A DNA stretch of 64,000 bases, taken from Aquibium oceanicum. GTDB lineage: Bacteria; Pseudomonadota; Alphaproteobacteria; Rhizobiales; Rhizobiaceae. Both the position numbers and the translations under genes were made by a program. Numbering within the stretch: the first letter of the stretch is position 1; the number at the start of each line of letters is the position of its first letter. The notes under the pieces were generated by a model. The model saw nothing but the letters and a program-made list of their open reading frames with translations, was not told the DNA's origin and did not search any database. Positions 9,289 to 17,228 of the stretch are shown here, piece after piece. The stretch spans positions 3,184,501-3,248,500 of the forward strand of contig NZ_CP018171.1 of assembly GCF_001889605.1 (NCBI RefSeq). The letters run 5' to 3'.

Positions 9289-9375
9289 TCGCAAACGCCA
9301 AGACTTGTCGCAAAATCGACACGAAACGCCCTTGGATTCCGGTCGTTTTCGTCGCTTAGGAAGTCGCAAATCGAC
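9289..9375. promoter_or_regulatory. TCGCAAA repeats in the mttB/mtbC divergent promoter
   Basis: TCGCAAA occurs three times on the plus strand, at 9289, 9308 and 9364. The last two are in near-palindromes GTCGCAAAATCGAC (9307-9320) and GTCGCAAATCGAC (9363-9375). The first two are 19 bases apart, about two helical turns. AraC regulators with a DJ-1/PfpI-like N-terminus (for example Pseudomonas ArgR) use TGTCGC half-sites, and TGTCGC is present at 9306. The arrangement fits activator sites for one or both divergent genes; the cognate regulator may be the GbdR-like protein at 20220. Inference. Confidence 0.5.
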
Positions 9376-9463
9376 TATGCCGTCGCTGCCCTTGCCGAAT
9401 ACACATTGACCGTTACCTAAGGTACAATCCCCCATAGTCGAACGCTTCCTCTGGAGCAGCCTC

Positions 9464-10162
9464 ATGTCCGACGACGAAATCATCCTCTCCGAACTCCCCG
9501 ACGACGAACTCGTCCAACAGATGCACGATGATCTGTATGACGGACTGAAGGAGGAGATCGAGGAAGGCACGAACATCCTCCTCGAACGCGGCTGGGCACC
9601 CTACAAGGTGCTGACCGAGGCGCTCGTCGAGGGCATGCGCATCGTCGGCGAGGATTTTCGCGACGGCATCCTGTTCGTTCCTGAGGTGCTCTTGTCGGCC
9701 AACGCCATGAAGGCGGGCATGAGCATCCTGCGCCCGCTGCTCGCCGCCACCGGCGCGCCCAAGCAGGGCAAGATGGTCATCGGCACCGTCAAGGGCGACA
9801 TCCACGACATCGGCAAGAACCTCGTCGGCATGATGATGGAAGGCGCCGGCTTCGACGTCGTCGACCTCGGCATCAACAATCCGGTGGAAAAGTATCTCGC
9901 CGCCATCGAGGAGCACCAACCCGACATTCTTGGCATGTCGGCGCTGCTGACCACCACCATGCCCTACATGAAGGTGGTCATCGACACGATGAAGGAAAAG
10001 GGCATCCGCGACGATTACGTCGTCCTCGTCGGCGGCGCGCCGCTCAACGAGGAGTTCGGCAAGGCCGTCGGTGCCGACGCCTACTGCCGCGATGCCGCCG
10101 TGGCGGTCGAGACCGCCAAGGAGTACATGAAGCGCCGGCACAACGTCCGCGCTTCCGCCTGA
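9464..10162 (+). CDS. Corrinoid (B12-binding) methyl-carrier protein, MtbC/MtgC type
   Basis: The product is 232 aa. The N-terminal four-helix cap domain covers about residues 15-98. The Rossmann-like B12 domain follows, with the cobalt-ligand signature Asp112-x-His114-x-x-Gly117 in KGDIHDIGKNLV, then SALLTTTMPYMK and LVGGAPLNEEFG. Members accept a methyl group from MttB-family enzymes on Co(I) and deliver it to a second methyltransferase. A GGAG site lies eight bases before the ATG. It is divergent from mttB with a 255-base shared promoter region and heads the plus-strand genes of the locus. Very confident at family level. Confidence 0.95.
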   Translation: MSDDEIILSELPDDELVQQMHDDLYDGLKEEIEEGTNILLERGWAPYKVLTEALVEGMRIVGEDFRDGILFVPEVLLSANAMKAGMSILRPLLAATGAPKQGKMVIGTVKGDIHDIGKNLVGMMMEGAGFDVVDLGINNPVEKYLAAIEEHQPDILGMSALLTTTMPYMKVVIDTMKEKGIRDDYVVLVGGAPLNEEFGKAVGADAYCRDAAVAVETAKEYMKRRHNVRASA

Positions 10163-10183
10163 TCGTGACTGGTCGGGAGGCGG

Positions 10184-10339
10184 CTAGTCGGCCGCCTCCG
10201 CGATGTCCTCGCCAGCGTTCTGGGTCGCATTGACCGTGTTGGCGGTGTCCCGCCCGAGCCCGCGGATGGTGTTCGCACAGGCGGTCGTCGCCAGTGCGAG
10301 CGTCGCGATCACGAGGATACGGAGGATGGAGGTCTGCAT
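10184..10339 (-). CDS. Entericidin-like small lipoprotein
   Basis: This 51-aa frame has a signal peptide and lipobox (TLALATTAC, Cys21) followed by ANTIRGLGRDTANTVNAT, the hallmark of the EcnA/EcnB entericidin family of small outer-membrane lipoproteins found throughout Rhizobiales. It lies antisense between the corrinoid-protein gene and DUF1638. Its ATG (10337-10339) shares a base with the TTG start proposed for DUF1638, so the two 5' ends overlap. Presumably unrelated to methyl transfer; a stress or membrane role is usual for the family. Confidence 0.85.
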   Translation of the reverse strand: MQTSILRILVIATLALATTACANTIRGLGRDTANTVNATQNAGEDIAEAAD

Positions 10340-10986
10340 TGGCCGCACTCCTTGAAGAGCAGTTCGAGGCGCGGGAGGAACGCGCGGATAGCCAAAAGGT
10401 TCTCGTCATCGCCTGCGGGATGATCGCGCGAGAAGTACTGGCCGTGAAATCGCGGCTCGGCCTCGACCATCTCGACCTCACCTGCCTTCCGGCCGACTTC
10501 CATTTTCACCCCGACCGCATCGCCCCCGCCATGGACGCCGCCATCGCCGAGGCGCGCTCGGAGGGGTACTCCGACATCTTTGTCGGTTATGCCGATTGCG
10601 GCACCGGCGGCATGCTCGACCGCGTCTGCGAGAAGCACGGCGTCGCCCGCATCGCCGGGCCGCACTGCTTCGCGTTCTACCAGGGTCTTTCCGCCTTCGA
10701 CGCTATAGGCGACGGCGACATGACCACCTTCTACATGACCGATTTCCTCTGCCGCCAGTTCGACGCCTTCTTCATCAGGCCGCTCGGCCTCGACCGCCAT
10801 CCCGAACTGGCGAAGGACTACTTCGGCCACTACGAAACGCTCGTCTACCTCGCCCAGACCGAAGATGCCGCCCTGGAGGAAGTCGCGCGCGACGCCGCCT
10901 CTATGCTCGGCCTTCGCTATGAAAAGCGCCTGACCGGCTACGGCGATCTCGAACCCGCGCTGCGCGACGCCGCCGGCCCTTCCTGA
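10339..10986 (+). CDS. DUF1638 protein of the corrinoid methyltransferase locus
   Basis: The product is 215 aa from a TTG start with a strong GGAGG six bases upstream; an in-frame GTG at 10294 would add 15 residues but has no such site. DUF1638 features are visible: an opening beta strand KVLVIACGMIAREVL, then FVGYADCGTGGMLDRVCE and RIAGPHCFAFYQG, giving several conserved cysteines. DUF1638 genes recur beside MttB/corrinoid genes in bacteria and methanogens, but no biochemical role is established to my knowledge. Cysteine content and context suggest metal, corrinoid or cofactor handling. That is a guess. Confidence 0.85.
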   Translation: MAALLEEQFEAREERADSQKVLVIACGMIAREVLAVKSRLGLDHLDLTCLPADFHFHPDRIAPAMDAAIAEARSEGYSDIFVGYADCGTGGMLDRVCEKHGVARIAGPHCFAFYQGLSAFDAIGDGDMTTFYMTDFLCRQFDAFFIRPLGLDRHPELAKDYFGHYETLVYLAQTEDAALEEVARDAASMLGLRYEKRLTGYGDLEPALRDAAGPS

Positions 10987-11168
10987 CGATCCTGCCCTGA
11001 TCGGCTGAACACGAAAGAGCCGAAATCCGGGAATAGCCCTGCGCTGGAAGCACCTCGAAGATCCGGGTGGCGCTTTTTGTCATCAAGGATTAACCGCTGG
11101 CGATGCAGGATGGACGCGAGGGCGGGAAACAGGCGCGCCGACGGGTATGCCTGCCGTGGGGGCCGCAA

Positions 11169-11831
11169 ATGAACGAAATGAACCCGCGCATCAGCCAGCC
11201 GGCCTTGCGCCGGCGCCGGCCCAGACGGTTGTCCGAGGTTTTCCTGCGTCTTGCCGCGGAAGCCGAAGGCAGGGTCACGGTCGAGGCGGTGCGCGATGCG
11301 CTGGGGGATCGCAGCTTCGCCGCGCTGCTCGTCTTCTTCGCGTCCTTCAACCTGCTTCCGCTGCCGCCCGGCTCGTCCGTCATCCTCGGACTGCCGCTGA
11401 TCATCGTCTCGGCGCAGATGGTCATGGGCAACAAGACCGCGTGGCTCCCCGCCTTCCTGATGCGCAAGTCCGTCAGCGCGGAGCACTTCCGGAACTTCGC
11501 CGCCCGGTCCGTTCCGCGCCTCATCTATATCGAGCGGTTGATCAAGCCGCGCTACTGGCCCTTCTGGCGCAGGCGGGGCGACCGCGTCATCGGCGCTATC
11601 GCCCTCATCCTGTCCATTGCCGTCTTCCTTCCCATCCCGCTCGGCAATTGGCTTCCCGCCTTCGCCACGGCGCTGGTCGGGCTGGCGCTGTCGGAGCGCG
11701 ACGGCGTCCTCTTCGCGGTCGGCTGCGTCGTCGGGGTGACGTCCCTCGCCGTCATCGCCGTCGTGGTCGCCTCCGCCGGCGCGGTGCTGACGCTCCTGTG
11801 GGAAACCGCGGGCATGCATCACTGGTGGTGA
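11169..11831 (+). CDS. exoD: ExoD-family exopolysaccharide synthesis protein
   Basis: The product is 220 aa. Features of the ExoD family are a short basic head, a first conserved region FAALLVFFASFNLLPLPPGS with LGLPLIIVSAQMVMG, the motif RLIYIERLIKPRYWP, and a C-terminal set of membrane helices (AIALILSIAVFLPIPLG; FAVGCVVGVTSLAVIAVVV). In Sinorhizobium ExoD affects exopolysaccharide production and alkali tolerance. The start MNEMNPRIS was chosen because a G-rich site precedes it; an ATG at 11103 would add 22 residues. It sits inside the methyltransfer locus without obvious functional connection. Confidence 0.88.
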   Translation: MNEMNPRISQPALRRRRPRRLSEVFLRLAAEAEGRVTVEAVRDALGDRSFAALLVFFASFNLLPLPPGSSVILGLPLIIVSAQMVMGNKTAWLPAFLMRKSVSAEHFRNFAARSVPRLIYIERLIKPRYWPFWRRRGDRVIGAIALILSIAVFLPIPLGNWLPAFATALVGLALSERDGVLFAVGCVVGVTSLAVIAVVVASAGAVLTLLWETAGMHHWW

Positions 11832-11984
11832 CCGCGCCGTCGGCCTGAACGGCGCTCGCGGCGACGGCCTGCACGATTGCCCAAAGGCGACGTCGCTTTT
11901 GAATGGGCGCGCGTCGCCTCATGAGAAGCGGCCAGCACACGGTTGCGGCAATGCTCGCCGGACATCCAGCGCGGAGCATGGCCG

Positions 11985-12287
11985 ATGGCCGATCTGATCG
12001 TCGTCTACTGGCGGGACATTCCCGCGCAGGTCATCGTCAAGAAGGGTCGCACCAACGCCAAGCGGGAGCTCTCGCTGCGCTTCACCGAGGCGATCGACAT
12101 GGCCGCCATGCGCTCCGGTTCGGCCGAGAGCGACGACTACCTGGCCGAATGGCGCAAGGCCGATCCGGTGCCCGTGAGCGACGATCTCGAAGCCGAAGCC
12201 AACAAGGCGGTGGCCGCGATCGAGGCCGAGTTCGACCGCGACCGTCTGGTCGCCCTTGCCAAGGCGGGCGGTCATGACCAGCGCTGA
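11985..12287 (+). CDS. Small 'virulence factor' family protein linked to MetF/MetV
   Basis: The product is 100 aa, starting MADLIVVYWRDIPAQV and containing KKGRTNAKRELSLRF. It belongs to the small family named 'virulence factor' in databases. It has no signal peptide or membrane helix and is Glu/Asp/Ala-rich at the C-terminus. It overlaps the start of the MetV-like gene by 14 bases, so the two are probably translationally coupled, and it belongs to the block metV-metF-methyltransferase-RACo. The coupling suggests a subunit or assembly factor for the methylene-THF reductase rather than any virulence role. Inference. Confidence 0.75.
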   Translation: MADLIVVYWRDIPAQVIVKKGRTNAKRELSLRFTEAIDMAAMRSGSAESDDYLAEWRKADPVPVSDDLEAEANKAVAAIEAEFDRDRLVALAKAGGHDQR

Positions 12288-12927
12288 TCCGAACACCGGC
12301 ACCACCACGGCGAAGGGACCGGCAAGTGCGGCGCCGCAATCGCTGCCTCCGGCTGCGGCGGCCGGCGTGACCCAGGCCTCGATCGTCAAGAAGACCGCGC
12401 CGAAATCGGACTACAAGCCCTCCGACGTGTCGCCGCAGCGCCGCGTCCAGCGCCGCTACTCCATGCGCCTGTGGTCGATCCGCCATTCGCGCGCGCTGGA
12501 ATGGTTCTACGCGCGCTTCGCCGACGTCTTCCTTCTCCTGCATCCGCTGTGGAAGGGCATCGGCTACGGCCGCGTCGAAGCCCCGGTCAAGTTCGTCGAG
12601 AAGCGGGTCAAGGGCCTGATGTTCGACTGCCGCATGTGCGGCCAGTGCGTGCTTTCCTCCACCGGCATGTCGTGCCCGATGAACTGCCCCAAGCAGCTTC
12701 GCAACGGCCCGTGCGGCGGCGTGCGTGCCAACGGCAACTGCGAGGTCGAGCCCGATATGCCCTGTGTCTGGCTAAAGGCTTGGGAAGGCTCGCGCAACAT
12801 GGTCAAGGGCGACGCGATCCTCGCAGTACAGAAGCCGGTCGACCAGTCGCTGCGCGAGACGTCGGCCTGGCTGCGCGTCACCGCGCGCGCGGCCGCCGAA
12901 CGCGAGAAGCGTGGCGAGGCAGCATGA
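12274..12927 (+). CDS. MetV-like protein (methylene-THF reductase C-terminal domain)
   Basis: The product is 217 aa. A Pro/Ala-rich head precedes a cysteine-rich core: DCRMCGQCVLS, TGMSCPMNCPKQ, LRNGPCGGV, NCEVEPDMPCVW. This is the MetV-type domain that partners MetF in acetogens, where it carries an iron-sulfur cluster and zinc. Many alphaproteobacteria with MttB loci have it as a separate gene before metF. The ATG at 12274 lies in the end of the preceding gene; an upstream TTG is possible. Its stop overlaps the metF start (ATGA). Expected role: electron-accepting subunit for oxidation of methyl-THF. Confidence 0.88.
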   Translation: MTSADPNTGTTTAKGPASAAPQSLPPAAAAGVTQASIVKKTAPKSDYKPSDVSPQRRVQRRYSMRLWSIRHSRALEWFYARFADVFLLLHPLWKGIGYGRVEAPVKFVEKRVKGLMFDCRMCGQCVLSSTGMSCPMNCPKQLRNGPCGGVRANGNCEVEPDMPCVWLKAWEGSRNMVKGDAILAVQKPVDQSLRETSAWLRVTARAAAEREKRGEAA

Positions 12928-14012
12928 GCGTGTCCGACCAGAACCCGGCCGGCCTCGACCTGCCGCTCGACCCCCTGCCCGGCCACTCTTCGCGCGGACG
13001 CCTGGAAAGGGTGCTTCGCCGCGGCGAATTCGCCGTCACCGCCGAGTTGAACCCGCCCGACAGCGCCAATGCGCAGGATGTGTACGACCGGGCGGCGATC
13101 TTCGAAGGCTGGGTCGACGGCATCAACGCGGTCGATGCCTCGGGCGCCAATTGCCACATGTCGTCGGTCGGCATCTGCGCGCTGCTCACCCGCATGGGCT
13201 TTGCGCCGATCATGCAGATTTCCTGCCGCGACAAGAACCGCATCGCCATCCAGGGGGACGTCCTTGGCGCCGCCGCCATGGGCGTCGGCAACATACTGTG
13301 CCTCACCGGCGACGGCGTTCAGGCGGGCGATCAGCCCGGCGCCAAGCCGGTCTTCGATCTCGACTGCATGTCGCTCTTGGAAACCATCCGCATCATGCGC
13401 GACGAGCGGAAGTTCCTGTCCGGCCGCAAGCTCACCACGCCACCCGAGGTCTTCCTCGGCGCCGCGATCAATCCCTTCGCGCCGCCCTTCGACTTCCGCC
13501 CGCACCGGCTGGCCAAGAAGGTCGCCGCCGGGGCGCAGTTCGTGCAGAGCCAGTATTGCTATGACGTGCCGATGTTCCGCGAATACATGAAGCGCGTGCG
13601 CGACCTCGGGTTGGTCGAGAACTGCTTCATCCTATGCGGCGTCGGCCCCCTCGCCTCGGCCCGCACCGCCAAATGGATGCGGACCAACGTGCCGGGCGTC
13701 CACATCCCCGACGCCGTCATCGCGCGGCTCGAGGGCGCTGCCGACCGGAAGAAGGAAGGCAAGCGCATCTGCGTCGACATCATCAACGAGGTGAAGGAGA
13801 TCGAGGGCGTCTCCGGCATCCACGTGATGGCCTACCGGCAGGAGGAGTTCGTCGCCGAGATCGTCGACGAGTCCGGCGTGCTCAAGGGCCGCCGGCCTTG
13901 GCGCCGCGAAGCCGGCGCCGACGATGCACGCGTCGCCGAGAAGCTCGACCGCATCCTGCACGAGGAAGACGCGCAGTCGCCGGGCGACCTCGTCCGGCAG
14001 GCCGCCGGATAA
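12924..14012 (+). CDS. metF: Methylenetetrahydrofolate reductase (MetF), methyl-THF oxidation in this context
   Basis: The product is 362 aa, a TIM-barrel flavoprotein. Visible signatures include FAVTAELNPPDSANAQDVY at the first strand, VGNILCLTGDGVQAGDQPG (FAD/folate region), GAAINPFAPPFDF and AQFVQSQYCYDVPMFREYM. It is longer than E. coli MetF (about 296 aa), with extra C-terminal helices. The start ATG overlaps the MetV-like stop by ATGA. The biosynthetic MetF reduces methylene-THF; here, between a corrinoid methyl carrier and a pterin methyltransferase, it more likely runs in the oxidative direction to make methylene-THF from betaine methyl groups. The direction is inference. Confidence 0.9.
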   Translation: MSVSDQNPAGLDLPLDPLPGHSSRGRLERVLRRGEFAVTAELNPPDSANAQDVYDRAAIFEGWVDGINAVDASGANCHMSSVGICALLTRMGFAPIMQISCRDKNRIAIQGDVLGAAAMGVGNILCLTGDGVQAGDQPGAKPVFDLDCMSLLETIRIMRDERKFLSGRKLTTPPEVFLGAAINPFAPPFDFRPHRLAKKVAAGAQFVQSQYCYDVPMFREYMKRVRDLGLVENCFILCGVGPLASARTAKWMRTNVPGVHIPDAVIARLEGAADRKKEGKRICVDIINEVKEIEGVSGIHVMAYRQEEFVAEIVDESGVLKGRRPWRREAGADDARVAEKLDRILHEEDAQSPGDLVRQAAG

Positions 14013-14074
14013 GAATTCGCGTTCCCGAACCGTAGAAACATGAACCGCGTCACGCACGCACGGAGAGTTTGAAA

Positions 14075-15037
14075 ATGACCCGCACGATCGTCGCCTCCGC
14101 GACCAGGGAAATCATCATTGGCTTCGATCAGCCCTTCTGCGTCATCGGCGAGCGCATCAACCCGACCGGCCGCAAGAAGCTCGCCGCCGAGATGGTCGCC
14201 GGCAACTTCGAGACCGTAATAAAGGACGCACTCGAACAGGCCGCCGCCGGCGCTACCATGCTCGACGTCAATGCCGGTGTCACCGCCGTCGACCCCAATG
14301 CCACCGAACCCGCTTTGCTCGTCCAGACGATGGAGATCGTGCAGAACCTCGTCGACCTGCCGCTGTCGATCGACAGCTCCGTCTCGGCCGCCATCGAAGC
14401 CGCGCTGAAGGTCGCCAAGGGCCGTCCGTTGGTCAATTCGGTCACCGGCGAAGAGGAGAAGCTGGAGGCGATCCTGCCGCTGGTGAAGAAGTACGACGTG
14501 CCGGTCGTCGCCATCTCCAACGACGAGACCGGCATCTCCATGGACCCCGACGTGCGCTTCGCGGTCGCCAAGAAGATCGTCGAGCGCTGCGCCGATTTCG
14601 GCATTCCCGCGCACGACGTTGTCGTCGATCCCCTTGTCATGCCGATCGGCGCGCTGGGCGATGCCGGCCGCCAGGTCTTTGCGCTCCTGCGCCGCCTGCG
14701 CGAGGAGCTGAAGGTCAACACCACCTGCGGCCTCTCCAACATCTCCTTCGGCCTGCCCCACCGCCACGGCATCAACGCCGCCTTCATCCCCATGGTCATC
14801 GGCGCCGGCATGACCTCGGCCATCATGAACCCCTGCCGCCCGCAGGAGATGGAAGCCGTGCGCGGCGCCAACGTGCTTGCCGGCACCGACAAGGACTGCA
14901 CCACCTGGATCCGCACCTACAAGGACTACAAGCCCGGCGAACACGCCGCCCCCGCGCCGGTCCAGGTCAACGCACCCGGCGACGCCGGCGGCGGCCGCCG
15001 CCGCGGCGGACGCGAGGCACGGATGGCGCGGGGGTGA
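14075..15037 (+). CDS. Methyltetrahydrofolate:corrinoid methyltransferase (pterin-binding domain)
   Basis: The product is 320 aa. The pterin-binding TIM barrel shows CVIGERINPTGRKKL, ATMLDVNAGVTAVDP, LSIDSSVSAAIEAAL, VAISNDETGISMDP and CGLSNISFGLPHRHGIN, as in AcsE, MtvA and MtgA. These proteins move methyl groups between a corrinoid protein and THF, here presumably from the MtbC-like protein to THF. The ATG at 14075 has GGAGAG seven bases upstream; a TTG two codons earlier is also possible. The C-terminus is a Gly/Arg-rich tail (GDAGGGRRRGGREAR) not needed for the fold. It lies 62 bases after metF. Confidence 0.93.
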   Translation: MTRTIVASATREIIIGFDQPFCVIGERINPTGRKKLAAEMVAGNFETVIKDALEQAAAGATMLDVNAGVTAVDPNATEPALLVQTMEIVQNLVDLPLSIDSSVSAAIEAALKVAKGRPLVNSVTGEEEKLEAILPLVKKYDVPVVAISNDETGISMDPDVRFAVAKKIVERCADFGIPAHDVVVDPLVMPIGALGDAGRQVFALLRRLREELKVNTTCGLSNISFGLPHRHGINAAFIPMVIGAGMTSAIMNPCRPQEMEAVRGANVLAGTDKDCTTWIRTYKDYKPGEHAAPAPVQVNAPGDAGGGRRRGGREARMARG

Positions 15038-15047
15038 CTCTGCATTG

Positions 15048-17117
15048 GTGCGCACTGACTTGAACACCCCCGCCGATCCCCTCGTCCTCTTCATGCCCTC
15101 TGGCAAGCGCGGGCGCTTTCCCGTCGGCACGCCCGTGCTGGATGCCGCGCGCTCGCTCGGCGTCTACGTGGAAAGCGTGTGCGGTGGCCGGGCGACCTGC
15201 GGGCGCTGCCAGATCGAGGTGCAGGAAGGCAGCTTCGCCAAGCACAAGATCGTCTCGTCCAACGCCCACATCTCGCCGAAGGGGGCGAAGGAGGCGCGCT
15301 ACGAGCGCATCCGCGGCCTGGCGGAAGGCCGCCGCCTCTCCTGCTCGGCCACCATCCAGGGCGACCTCGTCGTCGACGTTCCGCAGGACACGGTCATCAA
15401 CGCCCAGGTCGTGCGCAAGTCTGCGATCGACCGTATCATCGAGCGCAACCCCGCCGTCCAGCTCTGCTACGTCGAGGTCGACGAGCCCGACATGCACAAG
15501 CCGCTCGGCGATCTCGACCGGCTCAAGGTGATGCTGGACAAGGACTGGGGCTGGGACAACCTGCTCGTCTCGCAGTACCTGATCCCGCAGGTGCAAGGCA
15601 TCCTGCGCAAGGGCAACTGGGCCGTGACGGCCGCCATCCACCGCGATCTCGAGGCCTCGCGGCCCAACATCATCGCGCTGTGGCCGGGCCTGCACAACGA
15701 GGCCTACGGCATCGCCTGCGACATCGGCTCGACCACCATCGCCATGCACCTGGTCTCGCTGCTGTCCGGGCGCATCGTCGCCTCGTCGGGCATGCAGAAC
15801 CCGCAGATCCGCTTCGGCGAGGATCTGATGAGCCGCGTCTCCTACGTCATGATGAACCCGGAAGGCCGCGCCCAGCTGACGAAATCCGTGCGCGACGCCG
15901 TCACCGAACTGACGCGCAAGGTCTGCGCGGAGGGCGGCGTCGATCCCAACAACGTGCTCGACGCGGTGATCGTCGGCAATCCGATCATGCATCACCTCTT
16001 CCTCGGCATCGACCCGACGGAGCTCGGCCAGGCGCCCTTCGCGCTCGCCGTCTCCGGCTCGGTCCACACCTGGGCGAGCGATCTGGGGCTCGGCATCAAC
16101 ACCGGGGCGCGCATCTACATGCTGCCCTGCATCGCCGGGCATGTCGGGGCGGACGCCGCCGGCGCCACCCTGTCGGAAGGCCCGCACCGCCAGGACCGCA
16201 TGATGCTGCTGGTCGACGTCGGCACCAATGCCGAGATTGTGCTCGGCAACCGAGACAGGGTCGTCGCGGCCTCCTCGCCCACCGGTCCGGCCTTCGAAGG
16301 CGCCGAGATTTCGTCCGGCCAGCGCGCCGCCCCCGGCGCCATCGAGCGCGTGCGCATCGATCCCGCCACGCTGGAGCCGCGCTTCAAGATCATCGGCTCC
16401 GACCTGTGGTCCGACGAGCCCGGTTTCGACGCCGAAGCGGAAAAACTCGGCATCACCGGCATCTGCGGCTCGGCCATCATCGAGGTCGTGGCCGAGATGT
16501 TCCTCGCCGGCATCATCTCGGAGGACGGCGTCGTGGACGGCACGCTTGCCGCACGGACCGACCGCATCCGCCAGACCGGCCGCACCTATTCCTACCTGCT
16601 CCACGCCGGCAAGCAGGAGATATCCGTCACCCAGAACGACGTGCGCGCCATCCAGCTCGCCAAGTCGGCGCTCTATGCCGGCATCAAGCTGCTGATGGAG
16701 AAGCTCGGCGTCGACCACGTCGACACGATCTGCCTCGCGGGCGCCTTCGGCTCCTTCATCGACCCGAAATACGCGATGATCCTCGGCCTCATCCCGGACT
16801 GCGACCTGTCGGAGGTTAAGGCCGTGGGCAACGCCGCCGGTACGGGCGCCCTGATGGCCCTGCTCAACCGCGACTACCGCCGCGAGATCGAGACGACCGT
16901 GCGCCGCATCGTCAAGATCGAGACGGCGCTGGAGCCGCGCTTCCAGCAGCACTTCGTCAACGCCATGGCGCTGCCCAACAAGGTGGATTCCTTCCCGCAC
17001 CTCGCGGCTGCAGTCACTCTGCCCGAGCATTCGCCGCGCAGCGAGGATGCCGGCGACGAGGCGACGCCGCGCCGCCGCTCGCGCGAGGAGCGGGCGGCGC
17101 GCCGGAACCGAAGCTGA
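15048..17117 (+). CDS. RACo-type corrinoid activation ATPase with 2Fe-2S domain
   Basis: The product is 689 aa if GTG 15048 is used; TTG 15045 is equally possible. The N-terminal 2Fe-2S domain has Cys45, Cys51, Cys54 and Cys99. A linker region (about 110-220) is followed by an ASKHA-type nucleotide-binding region (DUF4445) with GIACDIGSTTIAMHLVSL, MLLVDVGTNAEIVLGNRDR and CLAGAFGSFIDPKYA. RACo/RamA proteins use ATP and a low-potential electron to reduce inactive Co(II) corrinoid to Co(I). Its presence argues that the locus is a working corrinoid system. It is shortly downstream of the pterin methyltransferase (10 bases). The tail is Arg/Glu-rich. Confidence 0.93.
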   Translation: MRTDLNTPADPLVLFMPSGKRGRFPVGTPVLDAARSLGVYVESVCGGRATCGRCQIEVQEGSFAKHKIVSSNAHISPKGAKEARYERIRGLAEGRRLSCSATIQGDLVVDVPQDTVINAQVVRKSAIDRIIERNPAVQLCYVEVDEPDMHKPLGDLDRLKVMLDKDWGWDNLLVSQYLIPQVQGILRKGNWAVTAAIHRDLEASRPNIIALWPGLHNEAYGIACDIGSTTIAMHLVSLLSGRIVASSGMQNPQIRFGEDLMSRVSYVMMNPEGRAQLTKSVRDAVTELTRKVCAEGGVDPNNVLDAVIVGNPIMHHLFLGIDPTELGQAPFALAVSGSVHTWASDLGLGINTGARIYMLPCIAGHVGADAAGATLSEGPHRQDRMMLLVDVGTNAEIVLGNRDRVVAASSPTGPAFEGAEISSGQRAAPGAIERVRIDPATLEPRFKIIGSDLWSDEPGFDAEAEKLGITGICGSAIIEVVAEMFLAGIISEDGVVDGTLAARTDRIRQTGRTYSYLLHAGKQEISVTQNDVRAIQLAKSALYAGIKLLMEKLGVDHVDTICLAGAFGSFIDPKYAMILGLIPDCDLSEVKAVGNAAGTGALMALLNRDYRREIETTVRRIVKIETALEPRFQQHFVNAMALPNKVDSFPHLAAAVTLPEHSPRSEDAGDEATPRRRSREERAARRNRS

Positions 17118-17228
17118 CCGGAGGCGTTTGACGGAAGCCTTCCGCCGGAAGCCGGCTGCCGTCCAGGCCATTGATCGGACTTGACGATTTCCGCGGAAGG
17201 GGTCTTGATTGATCCCTTAGCGATCGGA

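Noticed and set aside
9406-9428. TTGACC...TACAAT as a sigma-70 promoter for the corrinoid-protein gene
   Set aside because: The spacer is only 11 bases, too short; another TTG-type -35 further up is too far away.
14041-14075. SAM or cobalamin riboswitch before the pterin methyltransferase gene
   Set aside because: The gap is about 60 bases with no conserved riboswitch core.
14967-17171. A 734-residue open frame antisense to the RACo-type gene
   Set aside because: It has no recognisable motif and mirrors the codon bias of the RACo-type gene; long antisense frames are expected in such GC-rich DNA.
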